This document shows positions 1-8,977 of a DNA stretch of 64,000 bases, one piece after another. Location of the stretch: positions 186,001 to 250,000 of the forward strand of contig NC_013132.1 of the NCBI RefSeq assembly GCF_000024005.1, read 5' to 3'. The stretch comes from Chitinophaga pinensis DSM 2588. Its GTDB lineage: Bacteria > Bacteroidota > Bacteroidia > Chitinophagales > Chitinophagaceae. Numbering within the stretch: the stretch's first letter is position 1; each line of letters starts with the position of its first letter. A model generated the notes under the pieces. That model was given only the letters and a program-made list of their open reading frames with translations. It was not told where the DNA came from and ran no database searches. The translations under genes were made by a program, and so were the position numbers.

Positions 1-1
1 C

Positions 2-322
2 TTAGCTGCTCTTGTTCATTATATTCACGGAAATCCTGCTGCAGGCATTTTCAAAAGTCTTTAATACCTGGTAGCAATACAGCACCTGATTCTTGGTGAG
101 GGCGCTGCCTTTCCAGCCAATAAAACGGATGAACATACGCCAGTTGGTCCGTTCGATGGTATTAATTCCTGTTACATATTCCGGTGTGAGTTTAGCTGCC
201 GCCAGCAACAACGCAGCAACCTTGCCCGGGGCAATCTGCTGCCGGTAATAATCTTTCAGCTCCTGCCACGGCGTCCATCTGCTCCTGTCCAGGGACAGAT
301 CCAGCTGACGCAGATATGCCTT
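2..322 (-). pseudogene. Unrecognised gene remnant (C-terminal part)
   Basis: An open frame of about 106 codons on the minus strand ends in TAA at 2-4 and is closed upstream by a stop at 323-325. No ATG opens it; the first usable start inside it is a TTG at 211. The translation is rich in aromatic and basic residues (WTPWQ, TNWRMF, RFIGWKG) and looks like real protein. I do not recognise the family. Base composition is host-like, in contrast to the AT-rich stretch that follows. The likeliest reading is the 3' remnant of a gene truncated at the edge of a decayed island. It could also be a short intact gene starting at the TTG. Confidence 0.35.
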
Positions 323-370
323 TCAGCGGGCTACCGGGGACAACTTTCGAACCAGTTTGAAGCGGATTTA

Positions 371-1470
371 TCTCAAATTCTGACTTTCATTAAAGAAAGT
401 GTTTTGCTTTCAGCAAAGTAGGGGAGAGCAATCACAATACCACATTGCGTAACTGGATAATAGGCTTTTATATAGTTGAGTATGAGCAACATGGAAATGA
501 TAGGGCGGTCTATGGTCAGAGGCTTTATAAAGAGATTGCGGCAAATCTGAAAAATGGAGGTATTACATCTCTTAGGGAAAGGCATCTTTACTTTTGTGAA
601 GACTTTTATAAGGCATATTCCGACATTTTGCGGACGGTGTCCGCAAAATTTTATTTATCTGATTCACAAGGTGTTAGGATTTTGCGCTTATTGTCCGCAA
701 AATCAATAGGAACTCAATCTGAAGCATCAGGAACAGATAATAAGTCGGTCTCAAATCTGTTATTAGAAAGACTTAGTTTTTCTCATTTCATTGAGCTGCT
801 TAAATTGGATACTGCGTTGAAACGTGAATTTTATGAAGTGGAGACAATTAAGAATAGCTGGAGTGTACGCGATTTGCAACGGGCAATGAACAGTATGCTA
901 TATGAGAGAACTGGATTAAGTATTAATAAACATGCCGTATTAAATAATGAGGTGAAACAAGCGGAACTGAAAGCTGAGAACATATTTCGCAACGCTTATA
1001 TGCTTGAATTTTAGGGCTGGAAGAAAAGGATATATATACTGAATCAGACCTTGAACATGGTATCATTACTCATCTGCAAACTTTCCTTTTGGAATTGGGC
1101 CGAGGATTTTGTTTTGAAGCCAGACAAAGACGTATAACTTTTGATAATACACACTACCGTATAGATCTGGTATTTTATCATCGTATATTAAAGTGTCATG
1201 TTCTTTTAGATTTAAAGATCGGCGAATTTACACACGCAGATGCCGGCCAAATGAATGTCTATCTGAACTATTACAAAGAAAATGAAATGCATGAAGGGGA
1301 TAATCCACCGGTAGGCATCATACTCTGTGCAAGCAAGAACGAAAACTTGGTAAGGTATGCGACTTTCCGGTTTACCACAGCAAGTATTTGTATCTAAGTA
1401 TCTTATTAATCTGCCCAGTGAAGATGAATTAGCAAAGATTATAGAAGAAGAGCAAAGGAAATTGGGATAG
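371..1470 (+). pseudogene. Frameshifted DUF1016 / PD-(D/E)XK nuclease family gene (YhcG-like)
   Basis: Three consecutive reading frames together resemble one DUF1016 protein. The N-terminal part (frame opened by IKESVLLSAK) stops at 419. The next frame (445-1014) carries the DUF1016 N-domain, with the family-like stretch IVEYEQHGNDRAVYG. The third (1015-1366) carries the nuclease domain, with YRIDLVFYHR, LLDLKIGEF and NPPVGIILC. The tail (QQVFVSKYL, ending at the TAG at 1468) is in yet another frame. A lost T in the run at 1009-1012 and an extra T at 1364-1366 would restore reading. The family is linked to defence loci and DNA-end processing, but this copy looks inactive. Composition is clearly more AT-rich than the host genes, which suggests transfer. 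Sequencing error is the alternative, though three separate breaks make decay likelier. Confidence 0.8.
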
Positions 1471-1500
1471 GTCCAATACTGGCAAAATATTACTATAAAA

Positions 1501-1544
1501 AAAGTGGGTATAATTAAGCGCTTTTGCTCGATTATACCCACTTT
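1501..1544 (-). terminator. Intrinsic terminator of tRNA-Ser
   Basis: A perfect 14-bp inverted repeat (1501-1514 with 1531-1544, arm AAAGTGGGTATAAT) has a 16-nt loop. On the minus strand it is followed by a run of seven T residues. It lies 10 nt past the 3' end of the tRNA, so it fits termination of that transcript. On the plus strand the T-run is shorter, but it may also stop read-through from the nuclease pseudogene. Confidence 0.8.
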
Positions 1545-1554
1545 TACTTAGTTG

Positions 1555-1643
1555 CGGTGAGAGAGGGATTCGAACCCTCGGTACAGTTTAACCCGTACGA
1601 CGGTTTAGCAAACCGTTCCTTTCGGCCACTCAGGCATCTCACC
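1555..1643 (-). tRNA. tRNA-Ser (anticodon GCT)
   Basis: The minus strand folds as a class II tRNA. A 7-bp acceptor stem pairs GGTGAGA (1637-1643) with TCTCACC (1556-1562), with discriminator G at 1555. The anticodon loop reads TTTGCTAAA, giving anticodon GCT (Ser, codons AGC/AGU). The long variable arm is typical of serine, and the T-loop GGTTCGAATCC is intact. CCA is not encoded. The 3' end faces the AT-rich remnant region, the usual orientation for tRNA-targeted integration. Confidence 0.95.
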
Positions 1644-1790
1644 GAATCATTTTGCCCCGTTAGGGGTTGCAAAAATAGGAATTGTTTTAAATTATCCAAA
1701 AACTTTTTCTAATAAGATTTACTGAATTTATTCGTTTACCTTACATATAACCAATTGCGAGCTCGCTTCACTTTCGCCTAACAACTGTAA

Positions 1791-2867
1791 ATGAAAGCTT
1801 TAACCAATGTAATAACAGACCCTGTATATGTAAAAAAAACAGGCCCTGACTCTTTTTTACAGCGAACTTTCAAGTCGATGATCAGGGATGAACGCGATCT
1901 GCCGTTTGTCTACCTCTCCCTGGAACTGAGCTTGATATTATTACCGTTGGCCGTCATTTTATACCTCCCGCTGCCTGCCTGGGCATGGTGGACGGCCGCC
2001 GTACTCTATCAGGTGCTGAATAATTTCAGGTATAAAGGACCCTTCGGATTAATGTTACACTGCACCAGTCACCGGGTGTTTTTTAATAAAAAGTATGATT
2101 TTCTGAACCATTACCTGCCCTGGGTACTCGGACCGCTCTTTGGTCAGACGCCGGAAACATATTACAGCCATCATATCGGGATGCACCATCCGGAGAACAA
2201 TATGCCTGACGATGACAGCTGTACGATGCCTTTCCAGCGGGATTCCTTCCGGGGCTTCAGTAAATACCTGGCGAGTTTCTTTTTTGCCGGCGTTATTAAC
2301 CTGTGCAGGTACTTTATAAAAAAACACCGCAAAAAATTATTGGTAAGAGCCTCCAGAGGGGAACTTCTCTTCTTTGCCGCTTGCGTCGGACTTTCCTTTG
2401 TGAATTTTCCGGCCACTTTTACAGTATTTATGCTGCCTTTCCTGATTTCCAGGATCATTATGATGGTGGGTAACTGGGCGCAACACGCGTTTATCGATGT
2501 CAATGCCCCGGACAATTCCTACAAAAACAGCATTACCTGTATCAATACAAAGTATAACCACAAATGCTGGAACGATGGTTATCATATCAGTCACCATATA
2601 AAACCATCTATGCACTGGACGGAACACCCGCATTATTTCAAACAAACCCTCCAGGAGTATATTGATAATGAAGCCATTGTATTTGACGGCATCCATTTTC
2701 TACATGTCTGGCTCTGGCTGATGAGCAAAAGGTATGACCTGCTGGCCAGGCATTTTGTGAATATTGGGGATAAATACAGCTCAGACGAAGAAATTATAGC
2801 TTTTTTAAGGGGGCGGACAAAAAAGATCGACCTCGCTACTGTACCAGCCACTAGTGCAATTGCTTAA
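1791..2867 (+). CDS. Fatty acid desaturase family protein
   Basis: A 358-aa integral membrane protein of the fatty acid desaturase superfamily (PF00487), expected to oxidise acyl chains with a di-iron centre and O2. All three histidine boxes are visible: H90xxxH94, H127-H128xxxH132-H133 and H265xxH268-H269. Hydrophobic segments lie at about 40-75, 105-120, 160-175 and 190-225. The start ATG at 1791 follows an AT-rich leader with no Shine-Dalgarno sequence. It lies 111 nt upstream of fabF on the same strand, so a link to membrane lipid composition is reasonable. The substrate (acyl-lipid, sphingolipid, or hydroxylation instead of desaturation) cannot be read from the sequence. Confidence 0.85.
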   Translation: MKALTNVITDPVYVKKTGPDSFLQRTFKSMIRDERDLPFVYLSLELSLILLPLAVILYLPLPAWAWWTAAVLYQVLNNFRYKGPFGLMLHCTSHRVFFNKKYDFLNHYLPWVLGPLFGQTPETYYSHHIGMHHPENNMPDDDSCTMPFQRDSFRGFSKYLASFFFAGVINLCRYFIKKHRKKLLVRASRGELLFFAACVGLSFVNFPATFTVFMLPFLISRIIMMVGNWAQHAFIDVNAPDNSYKNSITCINTKYNHKCWNDGYHISHHIKPSMHWTEHPHYFKQTLQEYIDNEAIVFDGIHFLHVWLWLMSKRYDLLARHFVNIGDKYSSDEEIIAFLRGRTKKIDLATVPATSAIA

Positions 2868-2902
2868 AATAAGGCTCCCTTTTTACTTATATGACACATA
2901 AA

Positions 2903-2928
2903 TCTTATGAATATGCGTAATCATAAGA
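2903..2928. promoter_or_regulatory. Operator-like inverted repeat upstream of fabF
   Basis: Perfect 8-bp arms TCTTATGA (2903-2910) and TCATAAGA (2921-2928) are separated by 10 bp. The site ends 9 bp before the fabF -7 element, so it overlaps where the -33 contact would be. That position suits a dimeric repressor or activator. No regulator is assigned. Confidence 0.45.
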
Positions 2929-2937
2929 ATAAGTGAC

Positions 2938-2945
2938 TAAATTTG
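2938..2945 (+). promoter_or_regulatory. Promoter -7 element of fabF (TAAATTTG)
   Basis: TAAATTTG matches the Bacteroidota primary-sigma -7 consensus TAnnTTTG. It lies 33 nt before the fabF start codon, which gives a short leader. Confidence 0.6.
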
Positions 2946-2978
2946 CGCTCTAACTTTCGATTTTAAAGTCAAAGCATT

Positions 2979-4241
2979 ATGCGCACTGTTACGTTAAAAA
3001 GGGTTGTGGTTACCGGGCTGGGGGCCTTAACGCCTATCGGAAACGATGTAAACACATTCTGGAATAGTCTGAAATCTGGTACCGGTGGTGCTGGTCCTAT
3101 TACCCGTTTTGATACTACGGAGTTTAAAACTAAGTTCGCTTGCGAGCTGAAAGGTTTTGATATAGAAAAGTTCATGGAGAAGAAAGAAGCCCGCAAAATG
3201 GACATGTTTACACAATATGCCATGGTTGCTGCTCAGGAAGCTGTTGAAAATGCAGGCCTTCACCTGGACGGTGTTGATAAAACCCAAATCGGTGTGATCT
3301 GGGCTTCTGGTAACGGCGGTATGCAGACCTTCGAAGACCAGATCGTAGAATTTACACAGACCAATTTCGTTCCTAAATTCAATCCTTTCTTTATTCCAAA
3401 ACTGATCTCCGACATCGCGGCTGGTCAGATTTCTATGAAATATGGATTCATGGGCGTAAACTATTGTACGGTATCTGCCTGCGCTTCCTCCAGCAGCGCC
3501 CTGGTAGACGCGTTCAACTATATTCGCCTCGGTAAAGCTAACGCTATCGTAGCCGGTGGTTCTGAAGCTCCTGTAACCCGCGCTGGTATCGCAGGTTTCA
3601 ATGCCCTGAAAGCCCTGTCTACCCGTAACGATGATCATGCTACCGCTTCCCGTCCTTTCGACGCTGACCGTGACGGTTTCGTAATGGGCGAAGGTGCTGG
3701 CGCCATCATACTGGAAGAATATGAACACGCAGTAAAAAGAGGCGCTACCATCTACGCTGAAATGGTAGGTGGCGCTATGACCGCTGATGCTTACCACCTG
3801 ACCGCTACCCACCCTGAAGGGCTGGGCGCGCGCCTCGGTATGGAGAGAGCACTCGAAGACGCTGAACTGACACCTGAAGATGTTGATTATATCAACGCAC
3901 ACGCTACTTCCACCCCACTGGGTGACGTTAGCGAACTGAAAGGTATCACCGGTGTATTCGGCGACCATATCACCAAAGTGAATATCTCCGCTACTAAATC
4001 CATGACAGGACACCTGTTAGGTGCTGCCGGTGCTATCGAAGCAATCGCTTGTATCAAAGCGACTCAGTTCGATATCGTACCACCAACCATCAACACCGGT
4101 ACCCTGGGCGAAGGCATCCCGACCAACCTGAACCTGACCATCGGTAAGGCACAGGAACGTACCGTAAATGTTGCTATGAGCAATACTTTCGGCTTCGGCG
4201 GTCACAATGCGATCGTAGTATTCAAGAAATACAAAGCTTAA
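2979..4241 (+). CDS. fabF: Beta-ketoacyl-ACP synthase II
   Basis: FabF elongates acyl-ACP with malonyl-ACP in cytosolic type II fatty acid synthesis. The 420-aa length is normal. The thiolase-fold signature is complete: catalytic C168 in VSACASSS, H308 in NAHATSTPLGD, K340, and H345 in SMTGHLLG. The N-terminus RVVVTGLGALTPIG is typical and supports the ATG at 2979. It has its own -7 element and an adjacent palindrome, and it ends in a strong terminator, so it is probably monocistronic. No acpP lies next to it in this window. Confidence 0.97.
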   Translation: MRTVTLKRVVVTGLGALTPIGNDVNTFWNSLKSGTGGAGPITRFDTTEFKTKFACELKGFDIEKFMEKKEARKMDMFTQYAMVAAQEAVENAGLHLDGVDKTQIGVIWASGNGGMQTFEDQIVEFTQTNFVPKFNPFFIPKLISDIAAGQISMKYGFMGVNYCTVSACASSSSALVDAFNYIRLGKANAIVAGGSEAPVTRAGIAGFNALKALSTRNDDHATASRPFDADRDGFVMGEGAGAIILEEYEHAVKRGATIYAEMVGGAMTADAYHLTATHPEGLGARLGMERALEDAELTPEDVDYINAHATSTPLGDVSELKGITGVFGDHITKVNISATKSMTGHLLGAAGAIEAIACIKATQFDIVPPTINTGTLGEGIPTNLNLTIGKAQERTVNVAMSNTFGFGGHNAIVVFKKYKA

Positions 4242-4260
4242 TCAGCTACCTTTTTAATAA

Positions 4261-4301
4261 AAAAGCGAATTACGTGGCCCCGGCTGTCGTAATTCGCTTT
4301 T
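4261..4301 (+). terminator. Intrinsic terminator after fabF
   Basis: A 14-bp stem (4261-4274 with 4288-4301, arm AAAAGCGAATTACG) with a 13-nt loop is followed by T residues, 20 nt past the fabF stop. The A-run before it allows it to work on either strand. Confidence 0.85.
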
Positions 4302-4589
4302 TGCTTTCCAATCAATAATAGCTATCCATTAGTCTGACTATAGTTCTTCTTCGTTGATCTATCAATGAAAAACGGAGCATTAACGTAGGATAAGTATCAT
4401 CTGACTAATGTAATCCCTTCTACAGACGTTTTACCGCCTCCCGTACCGCCCGGCACAGTATCTCTGATAATCAGCATCTTAGTACTAAAGCTCACTAAAA
4501 TTTTTAGTAAACTCGTAATTATGCCGTAGTTTAGTAGTCTAAAATAGTCCGTGGTAATTCAACTTTACTCCATGGCTTTTTAAACCGAT
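4302..4589. other. Intergenic region upstream of uvrA
   Basis: About 290 nt with no credible ORF. It holds a distant 8-bp inverted pair (CATTAGTC near 4327 and GACTAATG near 4398) and an AT-rich stretch from 4490. I see no clear TAnnTTTG promoter and no recognisable SOS box. Confidence 0.5.
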
Positions 4590-7466
4590 ATGGCAAAGAA
4601 GAAAGAGAATGTAATTGCGCCAGATTCTGCACCGGTTACGGCAGATGAGCATATAGCAGTGTTTGGAGCCCGGGCGCATAACCTGAAAAATCTGGACCTC
4701 CAATTACCTAAAAACAAACTGGTAGTAATAACCGGCATCAGCGGAAGCGGAAAATCCTCGCTTGCGTTTGATACCATTTACGCAGAAGGCCAGCGGCGAT
4801 ACATGGAAAGCTTTTCCGCATATGCCCGCCAGTTTATCGGCGATATGGAAAGACCAGATGTAGATAAAATTACCGGACTATCCCCGGTGATCTCCATCGA
4901 ACAGAAAACAACGAACAAAAATCCTCGTTCGACCGTTGGAACGATCACGGAAATATATGACTTCCTCCGCCTCCTCTACGCGCGTGTAGGCCTTGCCTAT
5001 TCTTATAATACCGGCAAACGCATGACCCGCTTCTCCGAAGAAGAGATCCTGGAGCACATGTTCAAAAACTTTCCGAAAAAGAAACTCGTGATCCTTGCTC
5101 CGCTCATCCGCGGTCGTAAAGGTCATTACCGCGAACTGTTCGAACAGCTCCGCAAACAGGGATACCTGAAAGTACGTGTCAACGGTGAGATCCTCGATCT
5201 CAAAGAACGGATGCAGGTAGACCGTTATAAGATCCACGACATCGAACTGGTCGTAGATCGCATACAGGTACTTGACGATGCCCGCGCCCGTATCAGCCAG
5301 AGCGTACAGAAAGCACTGCAGATGGGTAAAGGCCTGCTGTTTATCATGGATAACGACAGCGGTAAAGTCAGCCAGTACAGTAAACAACTCATGTGTGAGG
5401 ATACCGGCCTTTCCTACGAAGAGCCTTCTCCTAACACTTTTTCCTTTAACTCTCCTTATGGCGCCTGCCCCCGTTGTAAAGGTCTCGGTACCATCTATCA
5501 GATAGATATGGACGCCGTGATCCCCGATTACTCCGTATCTCTTAATGATGGCGGATTGGCACCACTGGGGGAAGCTCGTGATACATTTACCTTCAAACAG
5601 GTACAGACGCTGGCCCGGAAACATAAGTTCTCCCTCACAGCGCCTCTTTCAGACCTTCCACAGAAAACATTGAACCTTCTCCTCTTCGGAGACGAGAATG
5701 GTTCACTGGAAATGGACATGGAATTTGGCGACGGCGCCGAAACCACCTATTCCGCCGAGTTTGAAGGGGTCATCAATACCGTACGCCGCTATTTCAACGA
5801 TACCTCCTCTGATGCCGTACGCAACTGGGCGGAAAGTTTCATGAAACTGCATACCTGTCCGGAGTGTAACGGTTCCCGTCTGAAAAAAGAAAGCCTTTTC
5901 TTTAAAGTAGACGAAAAGAACATCGCAGAACTGGGCGGCATGGACCTGGATAAATTACAGGTATGGTTCAAAGACATCGAAAAACGCCTCGATAAGAAAC
6001 AGAATACCATCGCTAAAGATATCCTCAAGGAAATCCGCGAACGCCTTGGGTTCCTGCTGAACGTCGGACTGAACTACCTTACCCTCTACCGTGCCACCCG
6101 CACACTGAGCGGAGGAGAAAGTCAGCGTATCCGTCTCGCCACCCAGATCGGTTCTCAGCTGATGGGGATCACTTATATATTGGATGAACCTAGTATTGGT
6201 CTGCACCAGCGGGATAATATGCAGCTGATCGACGCATTGCGTAACCTCCGGGAAATGGGGAATACCGTTATTGTCGTGGAACATGATAAAGATATCATGC
6301 TGCACGCCGATTACCTGGTAGATATCGGACCTGGCGCAGGTGTACATGGTGGTCGTATCATCGCACAGGGTACGCCGCAACAGATCCTGAAACTCGATAC
6401 GCCTACAGCCGGTTACCTGAACGGAAAACGCGTAGTACCCGTACCTGCCGAACGCCGCAAAGGCAATGGTAAGGCACTGGAACTGAAAGGCGCTACCGGC
6501 AATAACCTGAAGAATGTCAGTGTAAAACTGCCACTCGGGGTATTCATCTGCGTTACCGGGGTATCTGGCAGTGGTAAATCTACCCTGATCAACGAAACCC
6601 TGTATCCGATCCTCAGCAAACACGCCTACGATTCCAAGCTGGAACCAATGCCTTACAAAAGCATCAAAGGCCTGGAAAATATCGATAAAGTCATTGAAAT
6701 AGACCAGTCGCCAATCGGTCGTACGCCAAGAAGTAACCCGGCCACCTACTGCGGCTTCTTTACCGATATCCGTCAGCTGTTCTCCCAGGTACCGGAGGCT
6801 AAGATCAGAGGGTATAACGCCGGCCGTTTCTCCTTCAACGTAAAAAGCGGCCGTTGTGATGTTTGTGAAGGCGGCGGCATGCGCGTCATTGAAATGAACT
6901 TCCTCCCGGATGTATACGTACACTGTGAGAAATGTAACGGACGCCGCTACAACAGGGAAACCCTGGAGATCCGCTATAAAGGCAAATCCATCTCAGACGT
7001 ACTGGATATGACAGTAGACGAAGCCGTGGAATTCTTCCAGCCTGTCAGCTACATTTACCGTAAGATCAAAACCTTACAGGATGTAGGTCTTGGTTATATC
7101 ACCCTGGGACAATCAGCCGTGACCCTGTCCGGTGGTGAAGCCCAACGTGTGAAACTGGCAACTGAACTGTCTAAAAAAGATACAGGTAAGACCATTTATA
7201 TACTGGATGAACCCACTACCGGTCTTCACTTCCAGGATATCCAGCTGCTGCTGAACGTACTCAATAAACTGGTAGACCGTGGCAATACCGTCCTGGTAAT
7301 TGAACACAACCTGGACGTGATCAAAATGGCCGACCATATCGTTGACCTGGGTCCGGAAGGCGGTGGAGGCGGAGGTACAATCCTCTGCATCGGTACACCA
7401 GAGCAGGTGGCTGAATGCAAAGAAAGCCATACAGCCCGCTTCCTGAAGATGGAACTGAATAATTAA
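4590..7466 (+). CDS. uvrA: Excinuclease ABC subunit A
   Basis: UvrA is the damage-recognition ATPase of nucleotide excision repair and loads UvrB on lesions. The 958-aa protein has two ABC ATPase halves. Walker A GISGSGKSS is at 49-57 and GVSGSGKST near 657. Two LSGGExQR signatures are each followed by an ILDEPxxGLH Walker B. Zinc-type cysteine pairs are CPRC near 295, CPEC near 425 and CDVC/CEKC near 756-780. The insertion after Walker A1 (YSYNTGKRM) lacks the CPxCG pair seen in some UvrA proteins. No uvrB is nearby. Start ATG at 4590. Confidence 0.96.
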   Translation: MAKKKENVIAPDSAPVTADEHIAVFGARAHNLKNLDLQLPKNKLVVITGISGSGKSSLAFDTIYAEGQRRYMESFSAYARQFIGDMERPDVDKITGLSPVISIEQKTTNKNPRSTVGTITEIYDFLRLLYARVGLAYSYNTGKRMTRFSEEEILEHMFKNFPKKKLVILAPLIRGRKGHYRELFEQLRKQGYLKVRVNGEILDLKERMQVDRYKIHDIELVVDRIQVLDDARARISQSVQKALQMGKGLLFIMDNDSGKVSQYSKQLMCEDTGLSYEEPSPNTFSFNSPYGACPRCKGLGTIYQIDMDAVIPDYSVSLNDGGLAPLGEARDTFTFKQVQTLARKHKFSLTAPLSDLPQKTLNLLLFGDENGSLEMDMEFGDGAETTYSAEFEGVINTVRRYFNDTSSDAVRNWAESFMKLHTCPECNGSRLKKESLFFKVDEKNIAELGGMDLDKLQVWFKDIEKRLDKKQNTIAKDILKEIRERLGFLLNVGLNYLTLYRATRTLSGGESQRIRLATQIGSQLMGITYILDEPSIGLHQRDNMQLIDALRNLREMGNTVIVVEHDKDIMLHADYLVDIGPGAGVHGGRIIAQGTPQQILKLDTPTAGYLNGKRVVPVPAERRKGNGKALELKGATGNNLKNVSVKLPLGVFICVTGVSGSGKSTLINETLYPILSKHAYDSKLEPMPYKSIKGLENIDKVIEIDQSPIGRTPRSNPATYCGFFTDIRQLFSQVPEAKIRGYNAGRFSFNVKSGRCDVCEGGGMRVIEMNFLPDVYVHCEKCNGRRYNRETLEIRYKGKSISDVLDMTVDEAVEFFQPVSYIYRKIKTLQDVGLGYITLGQSAVTLSGGEAQRVKLATELSKKDTGKTIYILDEPTTGLHFQDIQLLLNVLNKLVDRGNTVLVIEHNLDVIKMADHIVDLGPEGGGGGGTILCIGTPEQVAECKESHTARFLKMELNN

Positions 7467-7489
7467 CAGACAAATATCACATTACATAT

Positions 7490-7533
7490 TTCCGCTTTCT
7501 GTTGGTGAAATTAATCATCAGCAGAAAGCGGAA
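7490..7533 (+). terminator. Hairpin after uvrA
   Basis: A 12-bp stem TTCCGCTTTCTG (7490-7501) pairs with CAGAAAGCGGAA (7522-7533), 24 nt past the uvrA stop. No T-run follows, so it may be a weak terminator or an RNA 3'-end stabiliser. Confidence 0.45.
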
Positions 7534-7563
7534 CTTGTAAATAGGAACTCGTAATTTGCAGGC

Positions 7564-8043
7564 ATGAAATATATTTCTGGGATTATAGCAATACTGCTCC
7601 TGTCAGTGTTTGCGGCCTGTGAAGATGAGACTAAGACATGCGACTCAACCTTGCTCAGCGACCTGGGTATGAACTTTAAAAAGGATACGCTTCAGGGATT
7701 TCTGGTCAAAGACACGATCTGGCCCAAAGTAACATTATATGCCATTGGTAACGACTCCGTGCTGATCAGAAGGCAGCCAAGAAGCAGCGCATTTATCCCC
7801 CTGGACCCTTTACACGATACCTGCAGATTCTACCTGCAACTGGATTCAATCGCTATTCCTGATACCCTTACTTTCAGGTACAAAAGAGTGCCCAGTTTCG
7901 TATCTCCGGGATGTGGTTTCGCCACTTTCTATTCACTGGACACAGTGGTCACAACCTACAATACCATTGATTCTATACACATTAACAATAGGGAAGTAAA
8001 CAGTTCGAATGATACGCACATTTCTTTATTCTTTATCTATTAG
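7564..8043 (+). CDS. DUF6452 family lipoprotein
   Basis: A 159-aa protein with a signal peptide and lipobox (about 1-19, FAAC), so probably a membrane-anchored lipoprotein. The pattern of short beta-strands with PLDPLHDTC and SPGCGFATFYSLD fits the Bacteroidota-specific DUF6452 family. Function is unknown. Its 3' end overlaps the next gene by 35 nt in another frame. DUF6452 and DUF6048 genes often sit together in this phylum, so the two products probably act in one envelope process. Confidence 0.7.
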   Translation: MKYISGIIAILLLSVFAACEDETKTCDSTLLSDLGMNFKKDTLQGFLVKDTIWPKVTLYAIGNDSVLIRRQPRSSAFIPLDPLHDTCRFYLQLDSIAIPDTLTFRYKRVPSFVSPGCGFATFYSLDTVVTTYNTIDSIHINNREVNSSNDTHISLFFIY

Positions 8044-8860
8044 CCTGGTCGGCCTGCTGACCCAAGCCGCACAGGCACAGGTAAAACCCGCTCCAGCGGC
8101 AGGAGATACCAGTATCAAAAGGACAGCCACAGATACTTCTGCCCCCCGCAAACCAGTTAGAGCGACCGGCGAGGTGTTACAACCCGCCAGGAAAGACTCC
8201 TTCTATATCACCGGAGGCGGACTTCGTTTAGGACTGGACATCAGCCGGTTTGCCATTCACGCCTTTCAACCATACAGGACTGACATCGCTGTACAAGGGG
8301 ATGTCCGCCTGGGCAGAAAGATCTATGCAGCCGCTGAAGTAGGGTTTAACCGTACTTCTCACAGCGACACAAGCTATACCTATAAAGGAAGCGGTGTATA
8401 TACCACGCTCGGATTCGATTATGATTTTCTGAAAAAGAAAGATCCGAATGAAAAGAACATGGTATACCTGGGATTACGCTACGGATTTGCGAGAAACAGT
8501 TATGAAGCGCCCAATTACCTTATCAAAGACGGTTATTGGGATGTAGAAACACCTGGCTCTTTTCCTAAAACCAATATGGTCGCTCACTGGATAGAATTTA
8601 CCTTTGGTATGCGCGTGGAAGCCTTACCCAATTTCTTCCTGGGCTGGGCGGTACGCGAGAAAGTATTGTTGAGCAAAAGCTCTCCTGACAACTTCGATCC
8701 GCTTGTCATACCCGGATTTGGCAGCGGCTCTAAAAGCTCTCAGTTCGACCTGACCTATACTTTATCCTACTATATTCCCTTATATAAGCTGAAATTCAAC
8801 GAAACAAAACGAATGGAAAAGCTGAAGCGGAAAGAGGAGAAAAAGAAACTACGACAATAA
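8009..8860 (+). CDS. DUF6048 family outer-membrane beta-barrel-like protein
   Basis: A 283-aa exported protein with a signal peptide at about 1-23 (cleavage after AQA). A Pro/Thr-rich spacer follows to about residue 60. The rest consists of alternating strands (YITGGGLRLGLD, VYLGLRYGFARN, HWIEFTFGMRVE) typical of an outer-membrane barrel, with a basic C-terminal tail. It matches what I know of DUF6048. The start ATG at 8009 lies inside the preceding gene, so translational coupling is likely. A terminator follows. Function unknown. Confidence 0.7.
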   Translation: MIRTFLYSLSISLVGLLTQAAQAQVKPAPAAGDTSIKRTATDTSAPRKPVRATGEVLQPARKDSFYITGGGLRLGLDISRFAIHAFQPYRTDIAVQGDVRLGRKIYAAAEVGFNRTSHSDTSYTYKGSGVYTTLGFDYDFLKKKDPNEKNMVYLGLRYGFARNSYEAPNYLIKDGYWDVETPGSFPKTNMVAHWIEFTFGMRVEALPNFFLGWAVREKVLLSKSSPDNFDPLVIPGFGSGSKSSQFDLTYTLSYYIPLYKLKFNETKRMEKLKRKEEKKKLRQ

Positions 8861-8882
8861 CCAATATTAGCCTTTACATGTA

Positions 8883-8916
8883 AAACGCCCATATTTACTA
8901 ATAAATATGGGCGTTT
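8883..8916. terminator. Terminator after the DUF6048 gene
   Basis: A perfect 15-bp stem (8883-8897 with 8902-8916) has a 4-nt loop. T residues close the 3' arm on the plus strand and the A-run gives T residues on the minus strand. It sits between convergent genes and could serve both. Confidence 0.75.
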
Positions 8917-8977
8917 CGCTTTATAACAGCAGCTCCCTTAGACAATCCCCAAACAAAACCCAATCTCCGCTGCATTT

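Noticed and set aside
1524..1712. 62-codon plus-strand frame over the tRNA
   Set aside because: It reads through the tRNA-Ser antisense strand; the peptide (EGFEPSVQFNPYDGL) is the familiar tRNA-derived artefact.
3027..4013. 328-codon open frame antisense to fabF
   Set aside because: The fabF reading has all catalytic residues in order; the antisense translation has no recognisable motif.
4302..4589. SOS operator upstream of uvrA
   Set aside because: No LexA-type palindrome could be recognised, and the 8-bp inverted pair is about 70 bp apart.
5955..6923. 322-codon open frame antisense to uvrA
   Set aside because: Shadow of uvrA with aromatic-rich composition and no domain.
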